From Cordilura impudica (lineage: Eukaryota > Arthropoda > Insecta > Diptera > Scathophagidae), in the NCBI GenBank assembly GCA_963682025.1, contig OY821518.1, forward strand, positions 126,690,800 to 126,754,799: a stretch of DNA of 64,000 nt, written 5' to 3'. This document shows, piece after piece, positions 12,280 to 23,883 of this stretch. The notes below the pieces were generated by a model. It worked only from the letters and a program-made list of their open reading frames with translations. It was not told the origin of the DNA and did no database searches. Both the position numbers and the translations under genes were made by a program. How positions within the stretch are numbered: the first letter of the stretch is position 1; each line of letters opens with the position of its first letter.

Positions 12280-13370
12280 ATGGTTGTGTATACGCTTGAA
12301 CAACGCTGGGAAATATTGCGACATTACTTTGAAAATCATGGTAATGTTGCAGAATGTGTGCGAAAATTGCGTAAGGATTTTGGAAGAAGAGAAGCACCGT
12401 CAGCTCCGTATGTTCGTTATCTTGTGAAAAAAGTGAAAGAAACTGGCATCCTCATCGATAAACCAAAGCGTGAAAAGCCAAAAACAGAGCGTACACCCGA
12501 GAATATTGCTGCTGTGGCAGAAAGTGTGCGTGAAGCGCCATCAACATCAATTCACCGTCGTTCTCAAGAATTGAATATTTCGGAGGCATCATTGAGACGA
12601 ATTTTGCATAAAGACCTTGGTGTGACGCCATACAAAGTCCAATTGGTTCAGGAGTTGAAGCCAACTGCCAATCCAATGCGTTTTCGCTTCGCTAAGTGGG
12701 CCTGCGATCGACTTACAGAAGATGCCGATTTTGCCAAAAAAAAATCATCTTTTCAGATGAAGTTCATTTTGATCTTGGCGGGTATGTAAACAAGCAAAAT
12801 TGTCGTATTTGGGGCACAGAAAACCCGCACGCATACATTGAAAAGCCGATACACCCAAAACGAGTCACTGTTTGGTGTGGATTTTGGTCCAGAGACATAA
12901 TTGGGCCATTTTTCTTCGAAAATGAGCAAGGAGTGGCCGTTACAGTCAATGGCGATCGTTATCGCGCCATGTTGAACGAATTTTTGTTCACAAAAATTGA
13001 AGAGGAGGATATTGGCAACATTTGGTTTCAACAGGACGGCGCTACGTGCCACACAGCCGAAGCTACACTCGATGTTTTGCGCCCTGTTTTTGAAGATCGC
13101 ATTATCAGCCGCAGAGCTGATGTCGTTTGGCCATCTCGGAGCTGCGATTTGACACGGTTGGACTTTTATTTGTGGGGTGCCCTCAAAGATAAGTGTTACG
13201 CCAATAAGCCAGAGACAATTGACGCTTTAAAGGAAAATATTCGTGAAGCCATTGTTGAAATATGTACAGCTGCACACAATCGATAATGTGCTTAAAAATT
13301 GGACCAATCGTGTAGGCTACTGCATGGCCAGCCGAGGCAGCCATTTGTATGAAATTATTTTCCATTATTA
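12280..13370 (+). pseudogene. Rosa-family DD41D mariner transposase, two frameshifts
   Basis: The protein starts MVVYTLEQRW. It has an N-terminal helix-turn-helix pair up to about residue 120 (RRSQELNISEASLRRIL), then the catalytic motifs FSDEVHFDLGG, WFQQDGATCH and CDLTRLDFYLWG. I count 41 residues between the second and third Asp, the spacing that defines the rosa group of the Tc1/mariner superfamily. The frame breaks in an A9 run (12736-12744). It breaks again near 13262-13272, after which the usual C-terminus (NWTNRVGYC..., ending FHY) continues in another frame to about 13370. Only these two lesions are visible, so the copy is fairly young. The A9 break could be a sequencing error. Confidence 0.85.
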
Positions 13371-13453
13371 ACCGGAAGGATTGTACTTTCAAATAAAAAA
13401 AGAAATTTGAGATAATATTCAGTAGTTTTTTTTTATAGCATTTTCAAAAAATA

Positions 13454-14252
13454 ACAAGTAAGAAAATTATAGTCGGTCTAGACCGACTATACGATACCCT
13501 ATACCATGCGTTGAGAGACCCTATCTCTTAGACCCAACTAACTGGATATAGAAAATAAGCATAAACCAGATTTGAGTGGTATTTTTATTAATTTTTTTGG
13601 CTGCAGATATGAAAAAGTTCATATTGGATGTTATATCTATATGGGGACTAGGCCCAAAAATGGACCGATCCTGACCATGTTTGGTAAAGTCTCTTGTATT
13701 TTGCAAAAATATATACAAACAAAATTTAAGAAGAATCAGTGCAATATTTTTGTTTTTTGATAGATTTAAGTGAAGATCGGGAAGCAACTCTATATGGGGC
13801 CTATGACTAAAAGTTGTCCAATAGGGATCATTTTTGGACTACTGATTAATGGATGTAATATATTCATACAAACCCAATTTGACTAAGATTTGTATGATAA
13901 TTTGGATCTTATGGCAATATATGTTGATTTCATAGGGCTCATTTGTATGGGGGCTAGGTCTGAACATAGACCGAATCTCACCAATTTCAATAGCGTTCAT
14001 TCCATGGCCGATAAAAGATCAAATACCAAATTTCGTCAAAATATATTCATATTTGCGACCTGCAGTTTGATTACAAGCTTTACATAGACACACAGACGGA
14101 CGGGCGGACGGACGGACATCGTTAAATCGAATCAGATAGTGATTCTGAGTCGATCGGTATAATTACAGATGGGTGTAGGTCAAATATTTTTGGTTGTTAC
14201 AAACAGCAGCACAAAGCCATTATACCCAAACCACATATTGGTATATGGTATA
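13454..14252 (-). mobile_element. Family 1 DINE-1/Helentron-like element
   Basis: It starts acaagtaag with the perfect hairpin tagtcggtctagaccgacta and ends ccacatattggtatatggtata. The (GGAC)n-type core is at about 14094-14117. It is inserted in the 3' region of the rosa element, 85 bp after the transposase stop. Non-coding. Confidence 0.85.
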
Positions 14253-14279
14253 AAAAGTTATTTGACAGACCCTTTATAA

Positions 14280-14999
14280 ACTCGGGTTTTTATATATGTA
14301 GATCAGGCATAGATATTTTTATAGTCAGAAACGGAATGACAAACTGATAGCTTAACAAATTTCATTTCGTATTATATCCAAAGAATTTTAACCACTACCA
14401 TTTCAAAAAACCATTTTTGAAGAACACGAAATTCCGTTTCGTTTCCAATAATATCGTCTATAATATCATTAAAATTTTATTATTACATCAGTAGGATATA
14501 ACTACTAATATAAATTCTTGTCACTTGGGTATTGTACGAGAATTTATGGTATGACAGGCAGGGTAAAACCATATCAAATAGAAAAATTATTGTATGCTAG
14601 TTAAATATTTTTCCAATTCAGCTGATAAATATTTATCTATTTGTTTATTTTTTTAAGTGTTTTTTTTAAATATTATTTTAGTATTTTTTGCATATTTTTG
14701 TGATGAGTTCACTTCACATACTAATGTCAAGTCAGTGGAGTGTTCTTTTTGTTGTTGATCTTATTGTTGCCGTTGTATACGCATTATCATTTTAAATCAA
14801 ATTTAATTCACAAATATTTACTAACTCTATGAGTTTGATAATAATGGCATGATGGTGAAGTTGATGAGTGTTAAATTTATGCATATAAGGGTGGCACAAA
14901 TGTTTAGATTTTAGGTATGCGGGGACAATCTCGTACGTTTTGATGAGGCACTAGACAGGGAGGTACGAATTTTTAGAAAATTCACTAAAATGTCCTAAA
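14280..14999. other. No gene recognised
   Basis: AT-rich sequence. A short stretch at about 14325-14350 (aaacggaatgacaaac) matches the reverse complement of the family 2 5' region, so part of it may be decayed family 2 DNA. Confidence 0.4.
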
Positions 15000-15855
15000 A
15001 CAAGTAAGAGTGCTAAAATTGGCTATGCCGAATCTTTGATACCATCCACCTAGATTTTACGTTTGCATTTATATTTTGACTTATTGCACTATTTACAACA
15101 AACTAGCAAAGCCCAGCCCTCGAAAGTCGAGTGTAGATTCTATGAAATTTTATTTTTTCATTTAATAAATCATTTTATAAGAGCCTAAAGGTATGCTAAT
15201 CCATTTTGGCCAATTCACAATTCAATATTTTTTAAATAAAATTCTCTAAATTTCATTTTACATATTTGTTGAATACACTGAAGATATATAAATGGGTTTG
15301 TTAATAAATAATTTTAAAGGAGCCTTAAGGTATCCTAATCAAATTTAAGCAATTGACAATTCAACACAAGGCTTTTGGTATTTATAACAAACACACACAC
15401 AATATTTGTCTTATGTATGTGTTAGTAGCAACTTTAAATGAGCATTACTCCAAAAAAATGTTCCAGTTGGTGCAAATCTGTAAATCTTGTGGACAGCTTA
15501 AAAGAAATACTTTTCAAATGAGGTATGTTTGGTCAACATCGGTTATTAACTAAAGTTTTTATATCGTTTACAAGATGTAAACAAAATATTTGAAAAAGTA
15601 AACAATGTGATAAACTTTAGCATTTTTTAAGGTGTCTCCATATATTAGGCCACATCTTGGCACAATGATGCCCGATATACCGAATTTTAAATACCAACCT
15701 CCACGAAATAATGCCAAACAATATTATCCAGGTAAATGGTTAATTTTGTGAATGTACAGACAGGCGGAAGGGCGGACAGACGGACATCGCTCTATCGATT
15801 AATAATATATATACTTTATGGACCAAAATTTTATTTTTTGATGCGTTACAAAACC
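15000..15855 (-). repeat. Diverged family 2 element, minus orientation
   Basis: It begins acaagtaagagtgctaaaa with a decayed hairpin (attggctatgccgaat) and 'gataccatccacct', which is the family 2 3' end in reverse. Near the other side there is a GGAC/GGAC-rich core (15752-15785), then 'ggaccaaaattttat', matching the family 2 5' region. The middle (15100-15560) is a different dispersed repeat shared with 53345-53760. Confidence 0.55.
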
Positions 15856-15949
15856 AAAAATATACGGTACGAACAAACGTCCTGGAACTATTTCACGCAA
15901 ATCCAGTAACTTGTCCATATGAAAACGTCAGTGAATGCAAATGTGTCAA

Positions 15950-16590
15950 AGGCAACCATCTGAAGGACTTCAAAACGTAACAAAGATATACAATTTGAGA
16001 AGCAGAAACAAATTCCTAAAATAACAAAGCGCCACGAAGAAACCAATTTTGCTATTAAAAACATGTGCATCAATCGGGAAAGAGTAAGTTTTATTTTCAT
16101 CTATTTTACAAATTTAGCTTATATTGAATCAAACCACTTTAGCTTATATTTTTCGATGAAAAAAGTGGAATAGTAGATGGTCAAATGGTTTTTGATGCCA
16201 TTGGCAGCATAAGGGTGTGGAAGGCATTTTCAACTGAGTGTTGCTAGGAACTTTAAATAACATCTTTTCGGATGAAGTGCACAGACTACATACAACTCCT
16301 CGTGAAAAGTTTGGTGTCATTTTTGTAAAAAAAAAGGTGCTGTTTTCAACAGAATAGTACTCGAATCCATATTGGCCGACAAACCAAACAGTGGTTTTAA
16401 TTGACAACCACAAAAATTTTTGAGCATCTTTAGACAACGAGTGTAAAAAGGAAATTGACAGTTTGAATCAGCTGTTACTTTAATAACCACTCTAAACGAA
16501 GAATGGCAATAAATTTACCAAAACACAATCAAGAGTCTTGTTGAAAGAATAGAAAAACGAATCTACAATATCATTTTTTTCTTAACTTTT
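15950..16590 (+). pseudogene. Tc1/Tc3-like transposase relic
   Basis: Heavily decayed coding remnants occur in several frames: a helix-turn-helix-like VNANVSKATI (about 15930-15955), FDEKSGIVDG around the first catalytic Asp (about 16153-16182), FQQNSTRIHIGRQTKQWF near the second catalytic site (about 16346-16398; the Asp is now Asn), and a C-terminal LVERIEKRIYNI (about 16538-16573). The motif order is that of a Tc3-type transposase. Many stops make it inactive. Confidence 0.65.
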
Positions 16591-16606
16591 CGTAAAAAAG
16601 CCTTTT

Positions 16607-19600
16607 TATACCCTCCACTCCAGAGTGCAGAGGGTATATATAAGTTTGTCATTCCGTTTGTATTAATTAGAAAAAAAATTTTGGACCCCATAATATATAT
16701 ATATATTTGTGATCCTTATAACAACCGGAGTTGATATAGCGATGTCCGACTGTCCGTCTGTCCGTCTGTGGAAACCACGATGGCGGCATCAATCGGGTAG
16801 CAAAGGTGCTCGTTGATATAAAAAATGATTCACTGACGTCCTGAGAAGTTTGCTATTTAAAATCGTCCAAATTGGTCGATTAGGGCCCGAGATTTTAATG
16901 AAGAACTAAAAAAGTCTTGAAAAAATTTAATTTTCTTTGTTGTTCTTGTCACGATCACGCCCTCAATAGCATAGCTAAGGTGATGATTTTTAGTGAGAAT
17001 GATTCCCCAAATTCGTGGGAAGATTTCTATTTCAAAATCATTAAAATCGGTGGAACAGGTCCAGGGAAATCTCCGAAAAATTAAAAAAAAATGAAAAATA
17101 TGATGTTTCTATATTGTTCTTGTTGTTATTCTAAATGTGGTATTGTTGTCATAGCTGGATTTGTTGTTTTTGTGGTATTTGTGGTAATAGTATAATAAAA
17201 ACTAACCCTTTGTACATTTTTTTAATCAACTCTGGTAGAAAAATTTAAAAGTTTCCATTGTTTTGGCATCACTAAAAAAACTAGATCATTTCTGTCATTG
17301 CCACGAGCCTGCCTGCGAAGTTTCAGATCGATTGGGTCACGGGAAAGGGGTTAAAATCGATCCAAAATTTTTTCGACAAGCAGACACTACGAGTTAATAT
17401 ACGAGTTAATATAAAAATTCACCAGCATCTAAAGCAAATAATGCTAAAATACCTAGTTGTTACTAAAAAAAAAAGCAATGTAAATTTAGCAAAAAAATTT
17501 TTATGTATTAATTTATTTAAAGAGAAAAACACAAAAATAACGTTTGATGTTGTATTTTTTGTGTGTAAAATTTACATATACATACATACATACATACACA
17601 TATTAAATAATACAAATAATATACATATATTCTATATATGTATATTCATAATAACTGCATGTTAGAAATAAATCGGTATATTATTTTATTTACATAAATT
17701 TCTGCAATATTTTGTTGTGGGGAAAATACATTTCTTTTGCATTAACAGAGTGTCACTTCATTTTGCTCAGCATGACTATGTCACAGTAGATGGCACCAAA
17801 ATTTTTGTTCTAATTAGCTTTGCAATAGTTATTTCTATTTTAACATGAATGTCAATATTTTCAAATAGATATCATACAGAACAATGTTAAGAGTATACAC
17901 GGGCTGGTCTTTTATTTCATACGTTTTTTCATTATGCTTTTACAAATATGAACATAAGTTTGGCATATTAACTTTTTGTTGTTTTTACAAAATAGAGTTA
18001 CCGAGTTCATCAATGAGTTTTTTTGCTTTCAAAACAGTTCTACATAGTTATATAGAATTATTATTCTGCTTTACCTACAAAATATCAGATTGCGATTACA
18101 TCTAATTTTTAAAAATTGTTTATAATTACTAAAGCATTATTATTCACATAAATACTAAATTGCACTTTTTAAATTTTCCATTAAAATTTTAGAAAAAAAA
18201 ACTGAAACTAAAATTTCCAATTATAAATTAGAAAATATTAATTTAATTTCAGAAAATCATATCAAAACGTCGGAAATAATAATTTTAAATTTAGAAGACA
18301 TCAATTGCATCAAATTCCAAAAAAAACACCAAATATGTTTACAATTAAAAAATGTTTACATTTAAAAAAAATATTGGCATTCAGGAGAAATTAATATCTT
18401 TTCAGTAACTTCTTTTAACGATAATCGAATCGTTAAAAAAAAGAAAAGCAAAATTATCAGTAAAATTTTTAAACGATATTCGCTATTGTTAAAGTCAGCT
18501 GTTGTTGTTATCTAAACGACAACCATTTTTGTGTTGTTTATTCAATCGTTAAAAACTTAAATTTTTAGTTTGAAATGTCGTCATACATAAATAAAAATTA
18601 TAAAATAGTGAAAATATTTTGCTTTTATTAAAAAACTTTTTTATAAAAATAAAAAAATTAAATAGCATATTCAATTCATTATTTAATTTTCAAATAAATA
18701 AACAGAAATATTAGTAAAAAATAGAGATATTAAACATAAACATAAAATCATCCTGTCAAACACGAAGTAATTTGTTTTTTTCTATTCTTCTTTGTGTTTT
18801 TCGCTTCTTTTGACAGAGATTCCACTCGTTTACAATTTAAATAAATAGAAAAATAGATTTGTCTAATGTCGTTAACATGTATGTACTTAGTGAATCACTT
18901 AATCCTTAGTGCAAACAACAATAGCTGTCGATATATTTTGCGATTGTCGGATCGTTGAAATTTACAGAATCACACTACAGAAAACATTAATTTAAATTCA
19001 ATGAATTTTAGAAAACTTCAAATGATATTTAAGAATTGCGAACATAAAAATTGTTACATAAATAAACGCAATTTGATGAGAATGTTATTTATACATATAT
19101 TATTTTTCACAATTTTTTTTGGATGAATATTTGAAGTTTTTCAGAAAATAAAGATAACAAATTATTTTATTTAAAATGGGACAGTTGGTTTTTTGCGTCT
19201 GGCATCCCTAATTTGATTATTTATTATAATAAATTTATTCTCTATGTTTTCCAAATATGGCAATATTTTAATAAAAAAGTTTAGAGAGCTTTTTTTTGGT
19301 TATTATTTTGTTACTCCATCCGACCTATATGGCCGCAATGAAAAAATATTTCGCCAGTTAAAAGAAACTATACAGCCATCTCCAATTAGCACGATTTATA
19401 GCCACCCTACACAACCATTACCTTTGCAATGGAGGTTAGGGCGAGCTATTTAATTAGCAAAAACTAAATTAAACGAGAAGTTATATCATATAACCGGAAA
19501 CGCATGCATATAGGAAACGCATGCATATTTTTCCAATATTTTGTTTACATTTATTATCAAAACTCAAACCGAGGTGGAGGGTATCAAAGATTCGGCACAG

Positions 19601-19623
19601 CCGAATTTAACACTCTTACTTGT
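16607..19623 (+). mobile_element. E1: complete 3.0-kb family 2 Helentron-like element
   Basis: The 5' end is TATACCCTCCACTCCAG with a short palindromic GTGCAGAGGGTATA. The 3' end is the hairpin ATTCGGCACAGCCGAAT plus AACACTCTTACTTGT. A GTCC/GTCT microsatellite lies at 16742-16770. The flanks are T at both sides, with no target duplication. No replicase or helicase is encoded; short open frames are not conserved with E2 beyond nucleotide similarity. The sequence matches E2 (36148-40359) after removal of two MITEs from E2, so E1 serves as the empty-site reference. It also carries a TACA-type microsatellite (17575-17600). Confidence 0.85.
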
Positions 19624-20183
19624 TAACCTTAGAATTGCGCAATACTTCTATTTATACCATATATCACTATGTGGTCAGGCTATAATGACTTTGTGCTGAT
19701 GTGTGTAACGATCAACTCGACACAGAATCACTTTCTGATTTAGCTATGTCCGTCCGTCCGTCTGTGTGTACATGTAAACCTTGTAATCAAACTAATGGTC
19801 GCAACCATAAAATATTATTATGAAATTAAATATATAAGCTTTTATCGCCCATACGATAAAAGCTATTGAAATTGGTGAAAATCGGTTAATGTTCAGACCT
19901 AGTTCCTATACAAATGACCCCTATGACATCGACTCAAATTGCCATAATATCCAAATTATCTATAGATCTCGGTCAATTTGACTTTGTGTATGATTACACT
20001 AGCCAACAAGGTTTTGTACTGGAGCAACCAAATATATTTCCTAGAATAATTTGGTGGGTTGAATTCAACTCTGTAATTGGTTTTTCTCTATCACGTCAGG
20101 TTTTCGAGACACAAAAAAATGTTTTTATTCGTTTTATACTTGAAAAAGCATTAGTTTATTTAAAAATCAAAAATTTTTAAAAG

Positions 20184-20897
20184 TGAATGGCATTATTTGA
20201 TCGTCGTTTGTATTTTGTTGCTTCTGTTTTACGTGTCAGAGTCCAGCAATAGTCTCCCAGCATGCTTTTCTCCCAAAATCTTTGATAATTTCTTTCAATT
20301 TTCATTAAATCTTGTTGAGCACGCTCCCCTTGTTCGTCGTTCACCGCACCTAGGTTTTGTGGAAAAACTCTATATGCGAATGAAGAAAATGCATTTTCAG
20401 TGACATGCGTGCACCTAATTCGTGATAATTTTTCAATAATTCACTCTAATAATTTCACTCTTATTGTTTCCAAGAAAACTGTCCACGATGCTCTTGAACG
20501 ATTTCCAGGCTGCATATTCTTTCTCCAATAAACATTGTGAAAATTTTCCATCATTCAATAGCTTCCTGATCTGCGGGCCAACAAATATGCCTTCTTTAGT
20601 TTTAGCATATGAAATTTTAGGAAACACCGGTAACAAGTTCTAAAATGCTGCACCATCTTTGTCCAGAGTCTTGGCAAAGTTCTTAAAAAGGCACAATTTT
20701 ATGTGCAACGGCGGAAGAAAAACGTCATTTGGATCATTTAATGGTTTATTTGAAATGTTTTGTTTTCCTGGTGAATACTCAGTTCTTTTTAGCCACTCTG
20801 TTCTGACGTAATGATGACATTTAGCGCGACTATCCCATAGACAAAGAAAACAACAATATTTTGTGAAACCTCCTTGCATACCAGTCAACAAACCAAT
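20184..20897 (-). pseudogene. C-terminal part of a conserved transposon-associated ORF
   Basis: The protein reads through MLTGMQGGFTKYCCFLCLW, SRAKCHHYVRTEWLKR, FLPPLHIKLCLFKNFAK, a stop at 20640, then EGIFVGPQIRKLLNDG, EKEYAAWKSFK and, after another break, FPQNLGAVNDEQGERAQQD and MLGDYCWTLTRK. I recall proteins with this motif order (KYCCFLC, LPPLHIKLG, GERFHQD) as highly repeated, uncharacterised genes in arthropods and cnidarians. Their biochemical function is not known to me, and a transposase is only a guess. The CxxC and HxD motifs suggest metal binding. Several stops and frameshifts mean it is dead. Its N-terminal half is at 25230-25905. Confidence 0.6.
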
Positions 20898-22060
20898 AAC
20901 CTGAAACAGATTTATTTACAGTTATTTACGATGGTCTATACTATACATACAAAGAAATTTAAATCACACATCTCCTTTTCTGCTTAACCCATTTGGCGCC
21001 GCTGTACTCAATTGGTTTTTTTTTGCGTTTTAAGCTTAAAAGAATCGCGCACCTCGTTAAAATAACAAAAAAAAAGTTTGGTGTATACATATCAACTGTC
21101 ACAAATGGACTCTTAAACTTATACAAAATTGGTGTGGCGAGATAAACTCAGATTTTCCATTTTTTTCTGCTTTTACTGTATTGCAATTTTAATTTTTTTT
21201 TGGTTTTCTAAAGGCAAGTATTTCTATTTATAAAATATGTAAAAAAAATGGTCTGCCATTTCCTTTTACAAAGTAATCGTATTTTAAATACAACTGTACT
21301 CAATTGAGTACAACGGCGGAATCCATATAAAAATTGTGGCATCACTGTTATGTTTAAAATGCATACTTGAGTGTTTCTGCAATACATACTTACGTGTTTA
21401 TCTATGTAACAAGGGGATTCACAAAATATCAATTCTACTGGTAGTAACTGATTTGAAACAAGCTGTTTAGTGTTATATTAAACATTTATAAGTTTTGTTG
21501 ACACTATAAGGTTAGAGCACAAAAGTTATTTACGATGAGTTCTAAACGCTTTAAAGATTGTAACGGTTTCAAAGGATTAGAAGAAGCTGTTAGCGCAATA
21601 TTGAAAGATAGTGACAGTGATTTTTTATATGATTTCGCAATCATACCGCCGGAGCCGAGTGTTTTATCAGATGAAGAAGAAGGTGGTGGTGAGATCATGG
21701 TAGCTGACAACTTGCCGAGAGATGTGCCAGGTAACATTGAGGTGTTTAGACGCAACAATAACATAATTTTAAGTGATGACAACGACAGTAGCGATGATGA
21801 ACCGTTGGCCGAAAAGGTAAAGAGAAGCCGCAGTCAACTACCAGCGTGGCGTAAGTGCTTACCAACATGTTCTTCAACATCTCGGGTATCGACTGATGTG
21901 CCCAAAAGACAAGAAGATGTAAAGAAGTTGTTTAGTAATCTCAACCCAGTACAAGTATTCGAGAAAATATTTTATGAAGAAGTGACGAGTTTGATTATCA
22001 GCAATACAATTTTATATGCCAATCAAAATAATAGACATCACTTTCAACTTGACCCCGTCA

Positions 22061-23883
22061 CACAGTGTAAGATTTTGCCAATCTAGGGGGACTTAATCCA
22101 ATTGCAGCCAAAGTTTAAGAGATATAGACTTGAAATTTGGAACATAAGCTTTTATTTTTAATGTGGAGGCTCAGATCTAATATGAGGAACATTGGACAAA
22201 AAATACTCCCACCTCCCATATTAGCCCCACATTTTTTTTTCTAGAATTAAGCCAAAAAATACCCATTTCTTTTTTAAAGCTGTCTTGAATTTTTTTCTTT
22301 TTTTCAGCTACTTTAGCTTTATTGTCCTCACCTGATACATGCCATTTTTTAATTTCGATTCTGTACGAGATGTGCAGCAAGCATTCCATAAATCTTATAT
22401 ACGCATATAGAGGCGAAAGGCCTAAAGCAAGCATATTTTCGTCGATTTTCCGCTCTGATAAGGCACTTAAATTGTTCATGGTTTTTGGTGTAGCACCACA
22501 CAAATAGCATACTTGCGATGACCAGGTACCATAGATATAGAGGTACCATAGATATAGAAAATAAACTTTCATCTGACAAATTTTCATCCGTAAATTTTTG
22601 CTTATACCGATTCTGTTCAGCACCATCGCATCCCCATTTTATTATTATGCATACTTCATCTTTAATTATTATTATTTGGATAACACAACAGTTTTGACCG
22701 CTTTACAAGGTCATAACATGGATATAATTTAGGACTGCAATGCTTTGTGTGCTGCCGTATTGCCAGATATTGGTGCGTTGAAAAATTTGCGTCTATTATC
22801 ATGGCCAGTGCTTTATCCGCTGAAAGCCGCTTTGATTCCACAACACTTAGTCTGGCCTTTTTTATAATTGTACCTCTTGATGGCGAAGCGTTTTCTAATT
22901 CCTTCACAAGATTGGCTGCGTCCCTTTTCCCGCAAGATCGAATTTTCAGTTCAGTTGCCATTATCAAGTGATCTGTAGATATATTAGATATAAGCTCCTT
23001 ACATTTTCGTTGTTTTGTTTTAAGACAACATTCTGAGAATTCTTTTTCTTCTCTTCCGACATTGAGACTTTTTTTTGAAGTTGATGGCGCAACATCAAGA
23101 ATGAACTCTGCAGCTTGAATTGTTGTTTTAAGCCATAAAGCATTATCATGCATAAATCTGGGCTTAACTCGTCGAGATTTATCCCATCTCACTTGAAAAT
23201 CGTAGCATAGCTTTCGTAAACGTGCTTTTAACTTTCCACAGTCCACATCTCTTCCAAAAATTGTTAAAACGAATTTTAAAATCGCTTCGAACCTTTCTGG
23301 TTTGATGTTATTTAACCAAACATGAAAAAGTTCCTGGCGCGATATTTCAGACATATTAAAAAACGATACCTTTGGGCAAAATATGGGCAAGATTTTATTC
23401 TTGGAATCAGTTTCGAGAATCTTTTCGATGATCCTCCTTGTGGTGGCAAAGTAGAATCTGATAGAATATGAAAGTTTTAGTCTATGAAAAGTTTAAGATT
23501 TTTTAACACTTACTTACTTTTTAGATTTTTATGAAGCAAAATTATTTAAATACTCCACTTAAAATTTTTTGAATAATTTATTCAAAATTTTATAGTTGAA
23601 CTATTGAGATAAAAGAAAAAAAAAATTTTAAAAAAAAAAGCACACACGATTTAATTCTAACCACTTTAATTTGGTGACTTTTGCCAGCTGTCACACTTGC
23701 ATTTAAATGCATTTCAATAACACCTGTTTGATAGCCGTCATCATATTAACAACATTTTTGTATTACGTTTTGTGTTTATTTTCGTAACAATAGGATATTT
23801 TTCTAACATCTAGGAACATATGATCAAATTTGAAGCACTTTTTTTTATTAAGTCCGCCTAGATTGGCAAAATCTTACACAGTG
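22061..23883 (-). mobile_element. Second Transib, internally deleted, 1.8 kb
   Basis: Long terminal inverted repeats: CACAGTGTAAGATTTTGCC at the left and CACTGTGTAAGATTTTGCC read inward from the right, continuing through AATCTAGG and GGACTTA. The left heptamer CACAGTG is identical to the RSS heptamer; the right differs at one base. Flanking 5-bp repeats are CGTCA (22056-22060) and CGTCG (23884-23888). Joining the flanks restores the piggyBac frame DPV-DLKKF, so this is an exact insertion with one later mutation. Confidence 0.9.
22180..23390 (-). pseudogene. Transib transposase remnant with internal deletion
   Basis: The long frame (22662-23390) gives the N-terminal half: MSEISRQELFHVWLNN, KLKARLRKLCYDF, then ADKALAMIIDANFSTHQYL, equivalent to EEAFALFLDLKLTKNQY in the 7511-9403 copy. 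After a frame break comes IKWGCDGAEQNRYKQ with the first catalytic Asp. The sequence then jumps to CYLCGATPKTMNN and YIRFMECLLHISYR. The segment with the second Asp and everything carrying the catalytic Glu are gone. This is an internally deleted, non-autonomous derivative that keeps both termini. Confidence 0.8.

Larger units (their letters stand above)
12166..14279 (+). mobile_element. Rosa-type (DD41D) mariner element
   Basis: Terminal inverted repeats are ATAAAGGGTCCGCCATCTAA at the left (about 12165-12184) and TATAAAGGGTCTGTCAAATA read inward from the right (about 14260-14279). TA dinucleotides flank both ends. A family 1 element (13454-14252) lies in the 3' non-coding part. Without it the element is ~1.3 kb. 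It contains a transposase gene with two frameshifts. Confidence 0.8.
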
